37,620 bases of DNA from JBOHSA01 sp050732995 (GTDB lineage Bacteria > Gemmatimonadota > Gemmatimonadetes > Gemmatimonadales > GWC2-71-9): positions 1 through 37,620 of the forward strand of contig JBOHSA010000035.1 in assembly GCA_050732995.1 (NCBI GenBank). Reading direction: 5' to 3'. Under the pieces are notes generated by a model. It did not search any database. It was not told the origin of the DNA and saw nothing but the letters and a program-made list of their open reading frames with translations. Every line of letters starts with the position of its first letter. The first letter of the stretch is position 1. Below are positions 15,884 to 24,425 of this stretch, one piece after another. The position numbers were made by a program, and so were the translations under genes.

Positions 15884-17664
15884 GCGGCGGGCGCGGCCTC
15901 GCGAGCTGGCTCACCACCACCGATCACAAGCGGATCGGCCTGCTCTATTTCTATACCGCCTTCGGCTTTTTCCTCCTGGGCGGTCTCGAGGCGCTGTTGA
16001 TCCGGGCCCAGCTGGCGCGGCCCAACGGGACGCTGGTGAGTGCCGAGACGTACAACCAGCTGTTCACGATGCACGGCACCACGATGGTGTTTCTGGCGCT
16101 GATGCCGCTCTCGGCCGCCTTCTTCAACTACATCATTCCGCTCCAGATCGGGGCCCGCGACGTCGCCTTCCCCCGGCTCAACGCCTTCAGCTACTGGGTG
16201 TTTCTCCTGGGCGGGCTGTTCATGAACGTCAGCTTCTTCTTCGGCGCCTGGCCCGACGGCGGCTGGTTCGGCTACGCCAACCTCACGTCGCGCCAGTACT
16301 CGCCGGGGATGAACATCGACTTCTGGCTCCTGGGGCTGCAGATCCTCGGGATCGCCTCGCTCGCCGCCGGGTTCAACTTTATCGTGACCATCCTGAACCT
16401 GCGGGCGCCCGGGATGAAGATGATGCGGCTGCCGGCGTTCGGCTGGATGACGCTGGTGACGCAGTTCCTCGTGATCACCGCGTTCCCCGTGATCACCGTA
16501 GCGCTGGCGCTGCTGCTGTTCGACCGCTTCTTCGGGACGAGCTTCTACAGCCCGGCGGGCGGCGGGGACCCGGTGCTCTGGCAGCATCTGTTCTGGCTGT
16601 TCGGCCACCCGGAAGTCTACATCCTCATCCTGCCGGCGATGGGGATCGTGTCCGAGGTGCTGCCGACCTTCGCGCGCAAGCCGCTGTTCGGCTACACGGT
16701 GGTCGTCTACTCGGGGGTGCTCATCGGGTTCATGGGGTGGGGCGTGTGGAGCCACCACATGTTCTCCGTGGGGCTCGGGCCCATCGCCGACTCCGTCTTC
16801 TCTGGCACGACGATGCTCATCGCGGTCCCTACGGGGGTCAAGATCTTCAACTGGATCGCCACGCTGTGGGGCGGCCAGATCCGGTTCACGACGGCGATGC
16901 TCTTCGCCCTGGGCTTCATCGCGATGTTCATCATCGGCGGGCTGTCGGGCGTGATGCACTCGTCTCCGCCCGCCGACCTGCAGCAGACCGACACCTACTT
17001 CGTGGTCGCCCACATCCACTACGTGCTGTTCGGCGGGACGATGCTGGGGCTGTTCGCCGGCATGTACTACTGGTGGCCCAAGATGACCGGCCGGCTCCTG
17101 TCCGAGCGCCTGGGGAGGTGGCACTTCTGGCTGACGTTCGCCGGCATGAATCTAGCCTTCTTCCCCATGCACTTCATCGGCTTGCTCGGGATGCCGCGCC
17201 GGATCTACACCTACGGCCCCGAGCTCGGCCTCGCCGACCTGAATCTCGTGTCCACCATCGGCGCGTTCCTGATCGGCGCGAGCGTGCTCGTGTTCGTGGC
17301 CAACGTGTGGCGCACGCGGCGCCGGGGTGCGGCGGCGGGGGACGACCCGTGGGGCGGCGCCACGCTCGAGTGGACGATCCCGTCCCCCCCGCCGCCGCAC
17401 AACTTCGATGTGATCCCCACCGTCGGCAGCCGGTTGCCGCGGTGGACGGCCACCAAGCTGCGCGCGATCCCCGAGGGCTCGCCGCTCGAGCGCCCCGGGC
17501 CGATCCACGTCCCGGCGGGGTCCTGGTGGCCGCTCGTCGCGGCGGCCGGCCTGCCGGTGCTCGCGTCCGCCCCGCTCGCGGGCCAGCTGTGGCTCGCCCT
17601 GCTCGGGGCGGGGATCCTCGTGTTCGGCATCTACCGCTGGGCCTTCGAGCCCTTCGAGGTCTGA
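15880..17664 (+). CDS. coxA: Cytochrome c oxidase subunit I (haem-copper, A1-type)
   Basis: The catalytic subunit reduces O2 to water and pumps protons. Metal ligands are in place: His65 (MHGTTMVF) for the low-spin haem, His243 and Tyr247 in GHPEVY (the cross-linked pair), His292-His293 for CuB, and His378 and His380 in VAHIHYV for the two haems. Glu245 in GHPEVY is the A1-type D-channel gate, and NYIIPLQIGARD with FPRLN forms the channel entry. At 594 residues it has a C-terminal extension with an added membrane segment (about 553-585). GTG 15880 overlaps the coxB stop. Codon use and context match its neighbours. Confidence 0.97.
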   Translation: MSGGRGLASWLTTTDHKRIGLLYFYTAFGFFLLGGLEALLIRAQLARPNGTLVSAETYNQLFTMHGTTMVFLALMPLSAAFFNYIIPLQIGARDVAFPRLNAFSYWVFLLGGLFMNVSFFFGAWPDGGWFGYANLTSRQYSPGMNIDFWLLGLQILGIASLAAGFNFIVTILNLRAPGMKMMRLPAFGWMTLVTQFLVITAFPVITVALALLLFDRFFGTSFYSPAGGGDPVLWQHLFWLFGHPEVYILILPAMGIVSEVLPTFARKPLFGYTVVVYSGVLIGFMGWGVWSHHMFSVGLGPIADSVFSGTTMLIAVPTGVKIFNWIATLWGGQIRFTTAMLFALGFIAMFIIGGLSGVMHSSPPADLQQTDTYFVVAHIHYVLFGGTMLGLFAGMYYWWPKMTGRLLSERLGRWHFWLTFAGMNLAFFPMHFIGLLGMPRRIYTYGPELGLADLNLVSTIGAFLIGASVLVFVANVWRTRRRGAAAGDDPWGGATLEWTIPSPPPPHNFDVIPTVGSRLPRWTATKLRAIPEGSPLERPGPIHVPAGSWWPLVAAAGLPVLASAPLAGQLWLALLGAGILVFGIYRWAFEPFEV

Positions 17665-17665
17665 T

Positions 17666-18235
17666 GTGAGCCACGCCACCAGCATGGGGCTCGACAACCG
17701 CAAGATGGCCTTCTGGGCCTTCATCGGCTCGGAATGCCTGCTCTTCGGCTCGCTCATCTCGACCTACCTGATCTACAAGGGCAAGAGTCTGGCCGGCCCC
17801 ACGCCGCAGGAGATCCTGAACATCCCGCTCACGTCGGGCAGCACCTTCGTGCTGCTGATGTCGAGCCTCATGATGGTGCTGGCGCTGGCGGCGGTGCAGC
17901 GCGGCGACCAGCGGTGGGGCCGGATCTGGCTGTTCTGCACGGCCTTCCTCGGTATCCTCTTCCTCGCGGGGCAAGTCTACGAGTTCAACCACTTCGTGGG
18001 CGAAGGACTGACCCTCTCGCGGAACCTGTTCGGCGCCACCTTTTACGTCCTCACCGGGACGCACGGCGCGCACGTCACCGTCGGCGTCATCTGGCTGCTC
18101 ACGCTCTTCGGGATCGGGCTCCGCGGCGGCCTGACGCCGGACCGGGCGCTCACCGTGGAGATCGCGGGCCTGTACTGGCACTTCGTGGACGTCGTATGGA
18201 TCGTGATCTTCACCCTCGTCTACCTCATCCAGTGA
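17666..18235 (+). CDS. coxC: Cytochrome c oxidase subunit III (short, five-helix form)
   Basis: Subunit III stabilises the oxidase and its proton uptake. At 189 residues it is the short form with about five membrane helices, lacking the first two of the mitochondrial type. Family features include the conserved Glu of GSECLLFGSL, the QVYEFNHF segment and the C-terminal GLYWHFVDVVWIVIF, which is diagnostic. GTG 17666 follows the coxA stop by one base; ATG 17684 is a less likely alternative. The 3' end overlaps the next start as TGATG. Confidence 0.95.
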   Translation: MSHATSMGLDNRKMAFWAFIGSECLLFGSLISTYLIYKGKSLAGPTPQEILNIPLTSGSTFVLLMSSLMMVLALAAVQRGDQRWGRIWLFCTAFLGILFLAGQVYEFNHFVGEGLTLSRNLFGATFYVLTGTHGAHVTVGVIWLLTLFGIGLRGGLTPDRALTVEIAGLYWHFVDVVWIVIFTLVYLIQ

Positions 18236-18585
18236 TGGGTGAGCCTCCCCCCCCCTCCCCCCTCCCCGCCGTGGCACACGACGAACGCGCGACCGCGCCG
18301 CACGCGCATCCCACCGTTGGCACCTACCTCCGGGTGGCCATCGCCCTCGTGATGCTGACAGTGATCGAGGTGGGCGTGTTCTACGTCCCCGCCTTCCAGG
18401 CGGTGCTCGTACCGGTGCTGCTCGTGCTGTCGGCCCTGAAGTTCACGCTGGTCGTGATGTTCTATATGCACCTCAAGGCCGACAGCCCGTTCTTCACCTT
18501 CCTGTTCGGCGGCCCGTTGCTGCTTGCGATCGCGGTGATGCTGGGGCTCCTGTTCCTCTTCGGGGTGCTGTCCCTGTCGGGGTAG
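18235..18585 (+). CDS. ctaF: Cytochrome c oxidase subunit IV (prokaryotic COX4/CtaF type)
   Basis: A 116-residue subunit with three membrane helices (about 30-50, 52-75, 84-110). The family signature is the segment LVVMFYMHLKADSPF between helices two and three. A short N-terminal tail rich in Pro and His comes first, encoded by a C-rich tract (18244-18270). ATG 18235 overlaps the coxC stop. It completes a four-subunit caa3 enzyme. Confidence 0.93.
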   Translation: MGEPPPPSPLPAVAHDERATAPHAHPTVGTYLRVAIALVMLTVIEVGVFYVPAFQAVLVPVLLVLSALKFTLVVMFYMHLKADSPFFTFLFGGPLLLAIAVMLGLLFLFGVLSLSG

Positions 18586-18586
18586 C

Positions 18587-19396
18587 ATGACCACGTCCTG
18601 GCAACGCTGGGATTTCCATCCCAGCGTCGTGGTCGGGCTCGTCCTCCTGGGCGGGCTCTACGTGTTTCTGGGCGGGCTGGCGGCGCCGCGCCGGCGCGTG
18701 CTGGCGTTCGGCGCGGCGCTCGGCGTGTTGTTCGTGGCGCTCAACGGACCCCTGCACAACCTGTCCGATACCTACCTGTTCAGCGCGCACATGGTGCAGC
18801 ACCTCGCGCTCACGCTGGTGTTCCCTCCGCTCCTGCTCTACGGGACGCCGGCGGGGGTCGTGCGCTCCGCGCTCCGGCTGGCCGTGGTGGCGCGGGCGGC
18901 CCGGTTCCTGACGCGGCCGCTCGTCGCGGCTGGGCTGTTCACGGGCCCGATCGCTCTGTGGCACATGCCGGCCTTGTACGAGGCGGCGCTGCGGCACCAC
19001 GACCTCCACGTCGCCCAGCATCTCGTGTTTCTCGCCACGTCGGTCCTGATGTGGTGGCCCGTCCTGTCGCCGGTGCCGGAGTTGCCGCGCCTCGCGTATC
19101 CGGGACAGATGCTCTACCTGTTCCTGCTGGGCATTCCGATGTCGGTGGTCGGGGCACTGATCACCCTGGCGGATCGGGTGCTGTACCCGTTCTACGCCGC
19201 GGCCCCGCCTCCCCGCGTGTGGGATCTCACGCCGCACGTCGACCAGCAGATCGGCGGGCTGCTGATGTGGGTGGTGGGCGGGTTGATCTTCTGGCTCGCG
19301 ATGACGGTGGTGTGGTTCCGGTGGGCTGCCCGGGAAGCGCGGGAGGACGTGGAGGGAGCGGTGCCGCCGCAGGCCTACGGGAACGCGGCACAATGA
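18587..19396 (+). CDS. ctaG: Cytochrome c oxidase assembly factor CtaG (caa3 type)
   Basis: A 269-residue polytopic membrane protein with about seven helices, needed for copper delivery and assembly of caa3 oxidase in Bacillus. Conserved parts are HMVQHLALTLVFPPLLLYG, ALWHMP, HVAQHLVFLAT and the late DQQIGGLLMWV. The repeated His residues on helix ends are the likely copper ligands. It starts one base after ctaF. Its last codons form one arm of a hairpin that closes the operon. Confidence 0.93.
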   Translation: MTTSWQRWDFHPSVVVGLVLLGGLYVFLGGLAAPRRRVLAFGAALGVLFVALNGPLHNLSDTYLFSAHMVQHLALTLVFPPLLLYGTPAGVVRSALRLAVVARAARFLTRPLVAAGLFTGPIALWHMPALYEAALRHHDLHVAQHLVFLATSVLMWWPVLSPVPELPRLAYPGQMLYLFLLGIPMSVVGALITLADRVLYPFYAAAPPPRVWDLTPHVDQQIGGLLMWVVGGLIFWLAMTVVWFRWAAREAREDVEGAVPPQAYGNAAQ

Positions 19397-19440
19397 TTGG
19401 TCCCTGTGTTCCGCGTTCCCCCTTCCGGGTTCCGCGTTTT
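19379..19440. terminator. Hairpin of GGAAC-type words between convergent genes
   Basis: GGGAACGCGGCACA (19379-19392, within the end of ctaG) pairs with TGTGTTCCGCGTTCCC (19405-19420) apart from a two-base bulge. Further copies of the word (TTCCGGGTTCCGCG, then TTTT) follow to 19440. In the 45 bases between converging genes it probably ends transcription from both sides. The tandem-word make-up resembles the repeats at 12417 and 24308. Confidence 0.5.
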
Positions 19441-19441
19441 G

Positions 19442-19945
19442 TCACTCCCCTTCCTCGGTTTCTCCCAGCGGGTGCTTCCTGAGCTCGTCCCCGATCCGCG
19501 GGTGCTCGCGCCACAGGTAGTAGCCCATGCCCAGCGCGGCGATGGCGTTGCCGATCGCTACGTTCCACCAGGCCAGCGCGCCGAGCAGCGGCTGGGCGAG
19601 CAGCGCCACCAGCACGTAGAACCCGAACTCGAAGAAGCAGGTGAAGACCACGACGAGGAACAGGGTGGGCGGCGCGACCTCGACCTCCGCGGCGAGCGCG
19701 GCCGCCACCACGCCGACCACGACGAAGGCGCTCACGTGAATCATCGTGTAGGGGAGGACCCGGGAGAACGCGATCACGACCTGACTCGGGTCTTGTTCCT
19801 GGAAGAAGACCGCGGACCCGAGCATGGCGGGAGTGAAAAACGGCCGGCCGTTGATCGTATCGACGATGAGGAACCAGAGCGCGACGGCCCCGGCGCCGAT
19901 GCACCCGGCGATGAAGCCCTCGCGGAGGATCCTGGTGAGCTGCAT
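19442..19945 (-). CDS. Unrecognised four-helix membrane protein
   Basis: 167 residues with four predicted membrane helices (about 12-30, 63-85, 90-117, 122-146). The N-terminal half between helices one and two holds a conserved-looking loop (NGRPFFTPAMLGSAVFFQ) and the C terminus is short and acidic (GETEEGE). I cannot assign a family. The loop phrase FFTPAMLG suggests an integral protein found beside respiratory genes, but no function can be named. It converges with ctaG and diverges from the gene at 20038. Confidence 0.8.
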   Translation of the reverse strand: MQLTRILREGFIAGCIGAGAVALWFLIVDTINGRPFFTPAMLGSAVFFQEQDPSQVVIAFSRVLPYTMIHVSAFVVVGVVAAALAAEVEVAPPTLFLVVVFTCFFEFGFYVLVALLAQPLLGALAWWNVAIGNAIAALGMGYYLWREHPRIGDELRKHPLGETEEGE

Positions 19946-20000
19946 GCGCCGCTCCCGTGGCGGAGGTGGCGACCAATATATGAGCGCGCGCCGGGCGTGC

Positions 20001-20006
20001 TAGATT
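20001..20006 (+). promoter_or_regulatory. Putative extended -10 element
   Basis: TGCTAGATT ends at 20006, with the hexamer TAGATT at 20001-20006, 31 bases ahead of the ATG at 20038. The leader holds GGAGAGG (20027-20033) as ribosome site, so this gene is not leaderless, unlike others with the same hexamer. Confidence 0.35.
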
Positions 20007-20037
20007 AGGGCCGACCCGTCCCACTCGGAGAGGCGTC

Positions 20038-20700
20038 ATGGACCGCACCCGGATCCCGTCGTTCTACGCGCTCGCGCTGCTGGTCGGCGCGCTCCTCCTG
20101 GCCGTCGGCGGGTGGCGGCATCCGGTGCTGTCGGGCGACGGCGCGGCGCAGCTCCAGGGGATCGCCGACACGGCCGGGTGGCGGGGCCTGCACCTCCTCA
20201 TCGTGTTCGGCTTCCCGCTCGTCGTGGCGGGGCTGATCGGTCTGCTCGGCCGGCACATCAACACGCCGGGCGCGGCCGCGGCGCGGGCGGGAATGTTCCT
20301 GTCCGTGTCCGGCTACGGAATGGCGCTCGTCGGGGTGGTGTTCATGGCCGGCGCGGGGCCGGCCCTGGCGCGCGCCTACGCGCGCGCGGAGATGGGGCTC
20401 ACGGCCACGCACGCGGTGTTCGTGTACGACATGCTCCATCCCTTCGCGCTGCTCGCGCTGCGGGTGGGAGCGTTCACCATCGGGCTCGCGACTTACGCGT
20501 TCGGGTGGGCGGTGGTCGGCGGCCGGATGTTCCCGCGCTGGCTCGGCTGGGCGGGGGTCGGGGCCGGGGCGGTCGGGGCGGGGTTGGCGCTGGCCCTGAA
20601 CGAGGACGCCCCCCAGGTGATGGGGGGCGTCGCGCTCGCGACCGCGTGGCAGGGGCTCGTCGCCGTGGCGCTCCTGCGGGAGCGGCCGGCCGCGGCTTAG
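20038..20700 (+). CDS. Unrecognised six-helix membrane protein
   Basis: 220 residues, almost entirely hydrophobic, with about six helices (8-22, 48-70, 80-108, 130-150, 155-175, 180-210). It resembles in build the DUF4386-like integral proteins (repeated Gly/Ala helices, a RAGMFLSVSGYG segment), but the match is by impression only. A ribosome site GGAGAGG precedes the ATG. The stop codon overlaps the stop of the convergent HtrA gene by four bases (20697-20700). No function can be given. Confidence 0.8.
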   Translation: MDRTRIPSFYALALLVGALLLAVGGWRHPVLSGDGAAQLQGIADTAGWRGLHLLIVFGFPLVVAGLIGLLGRHINTPGAAAARAGMFLSVSGYGMALVGVVFMAGAGPALARAYARAEMGLTATHAVFVYDMLHPFALLALRVGAFTIGLATYAFGWAVVGGRMFPRWLGWAGVGAGAVGAGLALALNEDAPQVMGGVALATAWQGLVAVALLRERPAAA

Positions 20701-22262
20701 CGCACGCGCAGGCGCACGATGCGCTGGGCGCCGGTCGAGTAGTTGAAGACCTGCAACGTCACGATGTCGCCGGCCTTCAGGCCCCGGAGCGCCGCTCGGA
20801 GCTCGGCGCGGGTGCGCGTCGCCTGGCCGTTCACCGCCAGGATGATGTCGGGCCCTCCCTGATCGTCGGTACCGACCAGCCGGCGGAACGCCGGCCCGTC
20901 GGGCGAGACTTCCGTGACGACCATGCCGCCGCCGGCCCGCGTCACGACGCGCAGACGCGCGTCACGGGCCTCTTCCTGGGGCAGGGGCTGGACCGAGATG
21001 CCGAGTGCTTCCTCGCGCGTCCCGACGGTGTTGCTCTCGGCCGCGCCGGCGTCGTTGGCCGCGGCGCGCACGTCGTCCCCGCCGGGGGCTTCCGCCAGCC
21101 GCACGCTGAACGTCTTCCGCTCGCCGCGGCCGCGCAGCACCGTCACCTGCACGGTCTCGCCCGGTTTCTTGAACCCGACGCGCTGCTGTAGCTGGGCCAC
21201 GTACTCGACCGGCTGGCCTTCCAGCTCGACGATCACGTCGCCCTGTGCGAGGCCGGCGCGCTTGGCCGGCGAGTCCTCCGCCGGCGTGAAGTCGTTGACG
21301 ACCACGCCCCGGATCTCCTTCAGTCCCATCAGGTCGGCGTCTTCGGCCGTCACGTCCCGAATCGAGATGCCCATGACCGCGCGCTGCACGTGGCCGGTCT
21401 TGATCAGCTGCGTCATCACCGTGCGGGCCAGGTTGATCGGGATGGCGAAGCCGTAGCCGGCGTACAGCCCGGTCTCGCTCGCGATGGCCGCGTTGATGCC
21501 GATGACCTGGCCCCGGATGTCGACCAGCGGGCCGCCCGAGTTCCCCGGGTTGATCGCCGCGTCGGTCTGAATGAAGTCTTGGATCGAATAGTTGTTGTCG
21601 CCGCGGAGGCCGGCGAGGATGCGGCCCTTGGCGCTCACAATGCCGGCCGTGACGGTGAAGGTGAACGCCTCCCCCAAGGGGTTCCCGATGGCCAGCACCC
21701 ATTCGCCGATGCGGGTCGAGTCGGAGTTGGCGAAGCTCGCGGTCGGCAGGTTCCGCGCGTCGACCTTGATCACGGCCACGTCGGTGTTGGGATCCGTGCC
21801 GACGAGCTGCGCCTGGAACTCGCGCTTGTCGTACAGCCGCACGGTGATCCGCGTCGCGTCCTCCACCACGTGGTTGTTGGTGAGGATATAGCCGTCGGGC
21901 GACACGATGAAGCCCGAGCCGGTGCCCTGCTCGACCGGCGGCCGGCGGTTGCGGGGGAAGGGGAAGAACTCCTCGAACCCCGGCGGGAGGCGGCGATTGT
22001 CGACCCGCTCCCGGCGGTCCGACCGGATGAAGACCACGGCCGGCTTTACGAGGTCCGCGACCGTCGCGAAGGCGCTCCCGAGGTCGGCCGCGGGCCGCAC
22101 CACCGCCGGCGGCTGGCGCGAGGCCGGGGCCGGCGTCTGCAGCAGCTCGGCCGCGCGGCCCGGTTTGGGCAACTCCAGGGCCGACGCGAACGCCAGCCCG
22201 AAAATGAAGGCGATCCCTACCAGTCCGCCGAATTTCAACCAATCCCTGGTCCGTCCCGACAT
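20697..22262 (-). CDS. htrA: HtrA/Deg-family periplasmic serine protease with two PDZ domains
   Basis: A 521-residue envelope quality-control protease. One N-terminal membrane helix (11-29) anchors or exports it. The trypsin-like domain has His131 (TNNHVV), Asp161 (NTDVAVIKV) and Ser242 (GNSGGPL), all intact. Two PDZ domains follow, about 290-385 and 425-515; the second ends at the very C terminus. A Q-linker-like region rich in Arg/Pro (82-111) corresponds to the LA loop. It starts nine bases after the dnaK stop with a full TAAGGAGG ribosome site overlapping that stop, so dnaK and htrA form one operon of cytoplasmic and envelope stress functions. Confidence 0.96.
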   Translation of the reverse strand: MSGRTRDWLKFGGLVGIAFIFGLAFASALELPKPGRAAELLQTPAPASRQPPAVVRPAADLGSAFATVADLVKPAVVFIRSDRRERVDNRRLPPGFEEFFPFPRNRRPPVEQGTGSGFIVSPDGYILTNNHVVEDATRITVRLYDKREFQAQLVGTDPNTDVAVIKVDARNLPTASFANSDSTRIGEWVLAIGNPLGEAFTFTVTAGIVSAKGRILAGLRGDNNYSIQDFIQTDAAINPGNSGGPLVDIRGQVIGINAAIASETGLYAGYGFAIPINLARTVMTQLIKTGHVQRAVMGISIRDVTAEDADLMGLKEIRGVVVNDFTPAEDSPAKRAGLAQGDVIVELEGQPVEYVAQLQQRVGFKKPGETVQVTVLRGRGERKTFSVRLAEAPGGDDVRAAANDAGAAESNTVGTREEALGISVQPLPQEEARDARLRVVTRAGGGMVVTEVSPDGPAFRRLVGTDDQGGPDIILAVNGQATRTRAELRAALRGLKAGDIVTLQVFNYSTGAQRIVRLRVR

Positions 22263-22271
22263 TGCGCCTCC

Positions 22272-24209
22272 TTAGGACTTCTTGTTCTTGTCGTCGTCCA
22301 CGATCTCGTAGTCCGCCTCGACGACGTTGTCTTTCGCTTTGGGCTCACCGGCGGGCGGCTCGCCGCCAGCCGGGGCGTCGGGGCCGCCGGGGGCCGAGCC
22401 GGCGCCGCGCGCGGCGGCGTACAACGACGCGCCGGCGGCCGAATACGCCTGCTGCAGCTCGTCCAGCGCCTTGCCGATCTCGTCCGGGTGGCCGCTCCGC
22501 AGCGCCTGCTTGGCGCCCTCCACCGCCGCATCCAGCCGCGACTTCAGGCCGGCGTCCAGCTTGTCCACCCACTCCTTGGAGTTCTTCTCCACCTCATACA
22601 CCATCGTGTCCAGCCGGTTACGACGCTCGATCTCCTCGCGCCGCCGTTGGTCTTCGGCCGCGTGGGCCTCGGCGTCCTTCACCATCTTGTCGATGTCCTT
22701 GTCGCCCAGCCCGGACGACGCTTCGATCCGGATCTTCTGCTCCTTGCCGGTCGCCTTGTCGCGCGCCGACACGTGCAGGATGCCGTTGGCGTCGATGTCG
22801 AACGTCACCTCGATCTGCGGCACGCCCCGCGGCGCGGGGGGGATGCCGGTGAGCTGGAACTTGCCGATCGTGCGGTTGTCGACCGCCATCTGACGCTCGC
22901 CCTGGAGCACGTGAATCTCGACCGTCGTCTGCCCGTCCTCGGCGGTCGAAAAGACCTCCGATTTCTTGGTCGGAATCGTCGTGTTCCGCGTGATCAACAC
23001 CGTCGTCACCCCGCCCAGGGTCTCGATGCCCAGCGACAGGGGTGTGACGTCGAGCAGCAGGACGTCTTTCACCTCGCCCGCCAGCACCCCGCCCTGGATC
23101 GCGGCCCCGATCGCCACGACCTCGTCCGGATTGACGCCCTTATGGGGCTCCTTCCCGAAGAACTTCTGGACGATCTCCTGCACTTTGGGCATCCGGGTCA
23201 TGCCGCCGACCAGGATTACCTCGTCCACGGCGCTGGGCTTGAGCCCGGCGTCCTGCAAGGCCTGCTGCATCGGCGGCAGGGTCCGTTGGACCAGGTCGTC
23301 GACCAGCTGCTCGAGCTTGGCCCGGGTCAGCGTCATGTTCAGGTGCTTCGGCCCCGACTGGTCCGCCGTGATGAACGGGAGGTTGATCTCCGTCTGCAAC
23401 ACCGTGGACAGCTCCATCTTGGCCTTCTCCGCGGCCTCCTTGAGCCGCTGGAGCGCCATCGGGTCTTTGGACAGGTCGATGCCCTGATCGCGCTTGAACT
23501 CGGCCACCAGCCACTCGATAACCCGCTGGTCGAAGTCATCACCACCCAGATGGGTGTCGCCGTTGGTCGACTTGACCTCGAACACGCCCTCGGCAAGCTC
23601 GAGGATCGAGATGTCGTAAGTGCCGCCGCCCAGGTCGAAGACCGCGACCTTCTCCTCCTTTTTCTTCTCGAGGCCGTAGGCCAGCGCCGACGCGGTGGGC
23701 TCGTTGATGATCCGCACCACGTCCAGCCCGGCGATCTTGCCGGCGTCCTTGGTGGCCTGGCGCTGCGAGTCGTTGAAGTAGGCCGGCACCGTGATGACCG
23801 CCTTCTCGACCTTGTGGCCGAGGTAGTCTTCGGCCGTCTGCTTCATTTTCTGGAGGATCATCGCCGAGATCTCGGGCGGGGTGTAGCGCTTGCCCTGGAT
23901 CTCGACCGAGGCGAGGTCGTTCGGCCCCGCCATCACCTTGTAGGGCACCCGCTTGATCTCCTCGGTCACCTCGCTCATCCGCCGCCCCATGAACCGCTTG
24001 ATCGAGAAGACGGTGTTCTGCGGGTTCGTCACGGCCTGCCGCTTCGCCACCTGGCCGACCAGCCGCTCGCCATCCTTGGTGAAAGCGACCACTGATGGCG
24101 TCGTCCGCCCGCCCTCTGCGTTGGGAATCACCACGGGATCGCCGCCTTCCATGACGGCCACCACGGAGTTCGTGGTCCCCAGGTCGATTCCGATGATCTT
24201 CTCAGCCAT
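22272..24209 (-). CDS. dnaK: Chaperone DnaK (Hsp70)
   Basis: Hsp70 folds and protects proteins with DnaJ and GrpE. Start MAEKIIGIDLGTTNSVVAV, phosphate-2 loop VAVFDLGGGTYDISIL, adenosine motif ILVGGMTRMPKVQEIV, interdomain linker DVLLLDVTPLSLGIET, and a full substrate-binding and lid domain ending DYEIVDDDKNKKS. The length of 645 is normal. A Gly/Pro/Ala tail (about 605-630) precedes the EVDxxE-like end. AAGGAG lies eight bases before the ATG. No CIRCE (TTAGCACTC-N9-GAGTGCTAA) or clear sigma32 site is visible in the 216 bases upstream. grpE and dnaJ are not in the window. Confidence 0.98.
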   Translation of the reverse strand: MAEKIIGIDLGTTNSVVAVMEGGDPVVIPNAEGGRTTPSVVAFTKDGERLVGQVAKRQAVTNPQNTVFSIKRFMGRRMSEVTEEIKRVPYKVMAGPNDLASVEIQGKRYTPPEISAMILQKMKQTAEDYLGHKVEKAVITVPAYFNDSQRQATKDAGKIAGLDVVRIINEPTASALAYGLEKKKEEKVAVFDLGGGTYDISILELAEGVFEVKSTNGDTHLGGDDFDQRVIEWLVAEFKRDQGIDLSKDPMALQRLKEAAEKAKMELSTVLQTEINLPFITADQSGPKHLNMTLTRAKLEQLVDDLVQRTLPPMQQALQDAGLKPSAVDEVILVGGMTRMPKVQEIVQKFFGKEPHKGVNPDEVVAIGAAIQGGVLAGEVKDVLLLDVTPLSLGIETLGGVTTVLITRNTTIPTKKSEVFSTAEDGQTTVEIHVLQGERQMAVDNRTIGKFQLTGIPPAPRGVPQIEVTFDIDANGILHVSARDKATGKEQKIRIEASSGLGDKDIDKMVKDAEAHAAEDQRRREEIERRNRLDTMVYEVEKNSKEWVDKLDAGLKSRLDAAVEGAKQALRSGHPDEIGKALDELQQAYSAAGASLYAAARGAGSAPGGPDAPAGGEPPAGEPKAKDNVVEADYEIVDDDKNKKS

Positions 24210-24307
24210 GACGACGGCTCCTTGTCAGATGTTGATGCGCGTCCGTATCAGCCGGTTGCAGGAGCAAGGGGCGTGCCCGGCAAAGGTGCCAAAATGACAT
24301 GAGAACA

Positions 24308-24412
24308 GTCCTAAAGGGCTAAGGGGCTAAGCCGCTAGGAGTCTAAGTGAACCTTCCCGCGTCCCCGCCGCAACGTAGCCCCGTTGCCCTGTAGCCCCTT
24401 CGACCCTTAGAC
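24308..24412. repeat. Imperfect inverted repeat of GGGGCTAA-type words upstream of the rhomboid gene
   Basis: The left part (24308-24330) reads as tandem words of the type AAGGGCTA/AGGGGCTA. The right part (24391-24412) is the complement with a few differences. Between them further copies occur (GTAGCCCC, TTGCCC). It occupies half of the dnaK-rhomboid spacer and can fold into a long imperfect hairpin. No coding function is seen. Confidence 0.6.
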
Positions 24413-24413
24413 C

Positions 24414-24419
24414 TAGATT
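24414..24419 (+). promoter_or_regulatory. Putative -10 element of the rhomboid gene
   Basis: TAGATT ends six bases before the ATG at 24426, so transcription would start at or next to the A of the start codon. No Shine-Dalgarno exists ahead of this ATG. A leaderless mRNA is the simplest explanation. Confidence 0.45.
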
Positions 24420-24425
24420 GTCCCC

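Noticed and set aside
21390..24095. A 900-codon open frame on the + strand opposite htrA and dnaK
   Set aside because: It is the antisense shadow of two certain genes in high-GC sequence. Its translation is low-complexity (Arg/Asp/Leu/His-rich) with no domain.
24210..24425. Heat-shock control site (CIRCE or sigma32 promoter) before dnaK
   Set aside because: I looked for the CIRCE inverted repeat and a CTTGAA/CCCCAT pair on the minus strand and saw neither.
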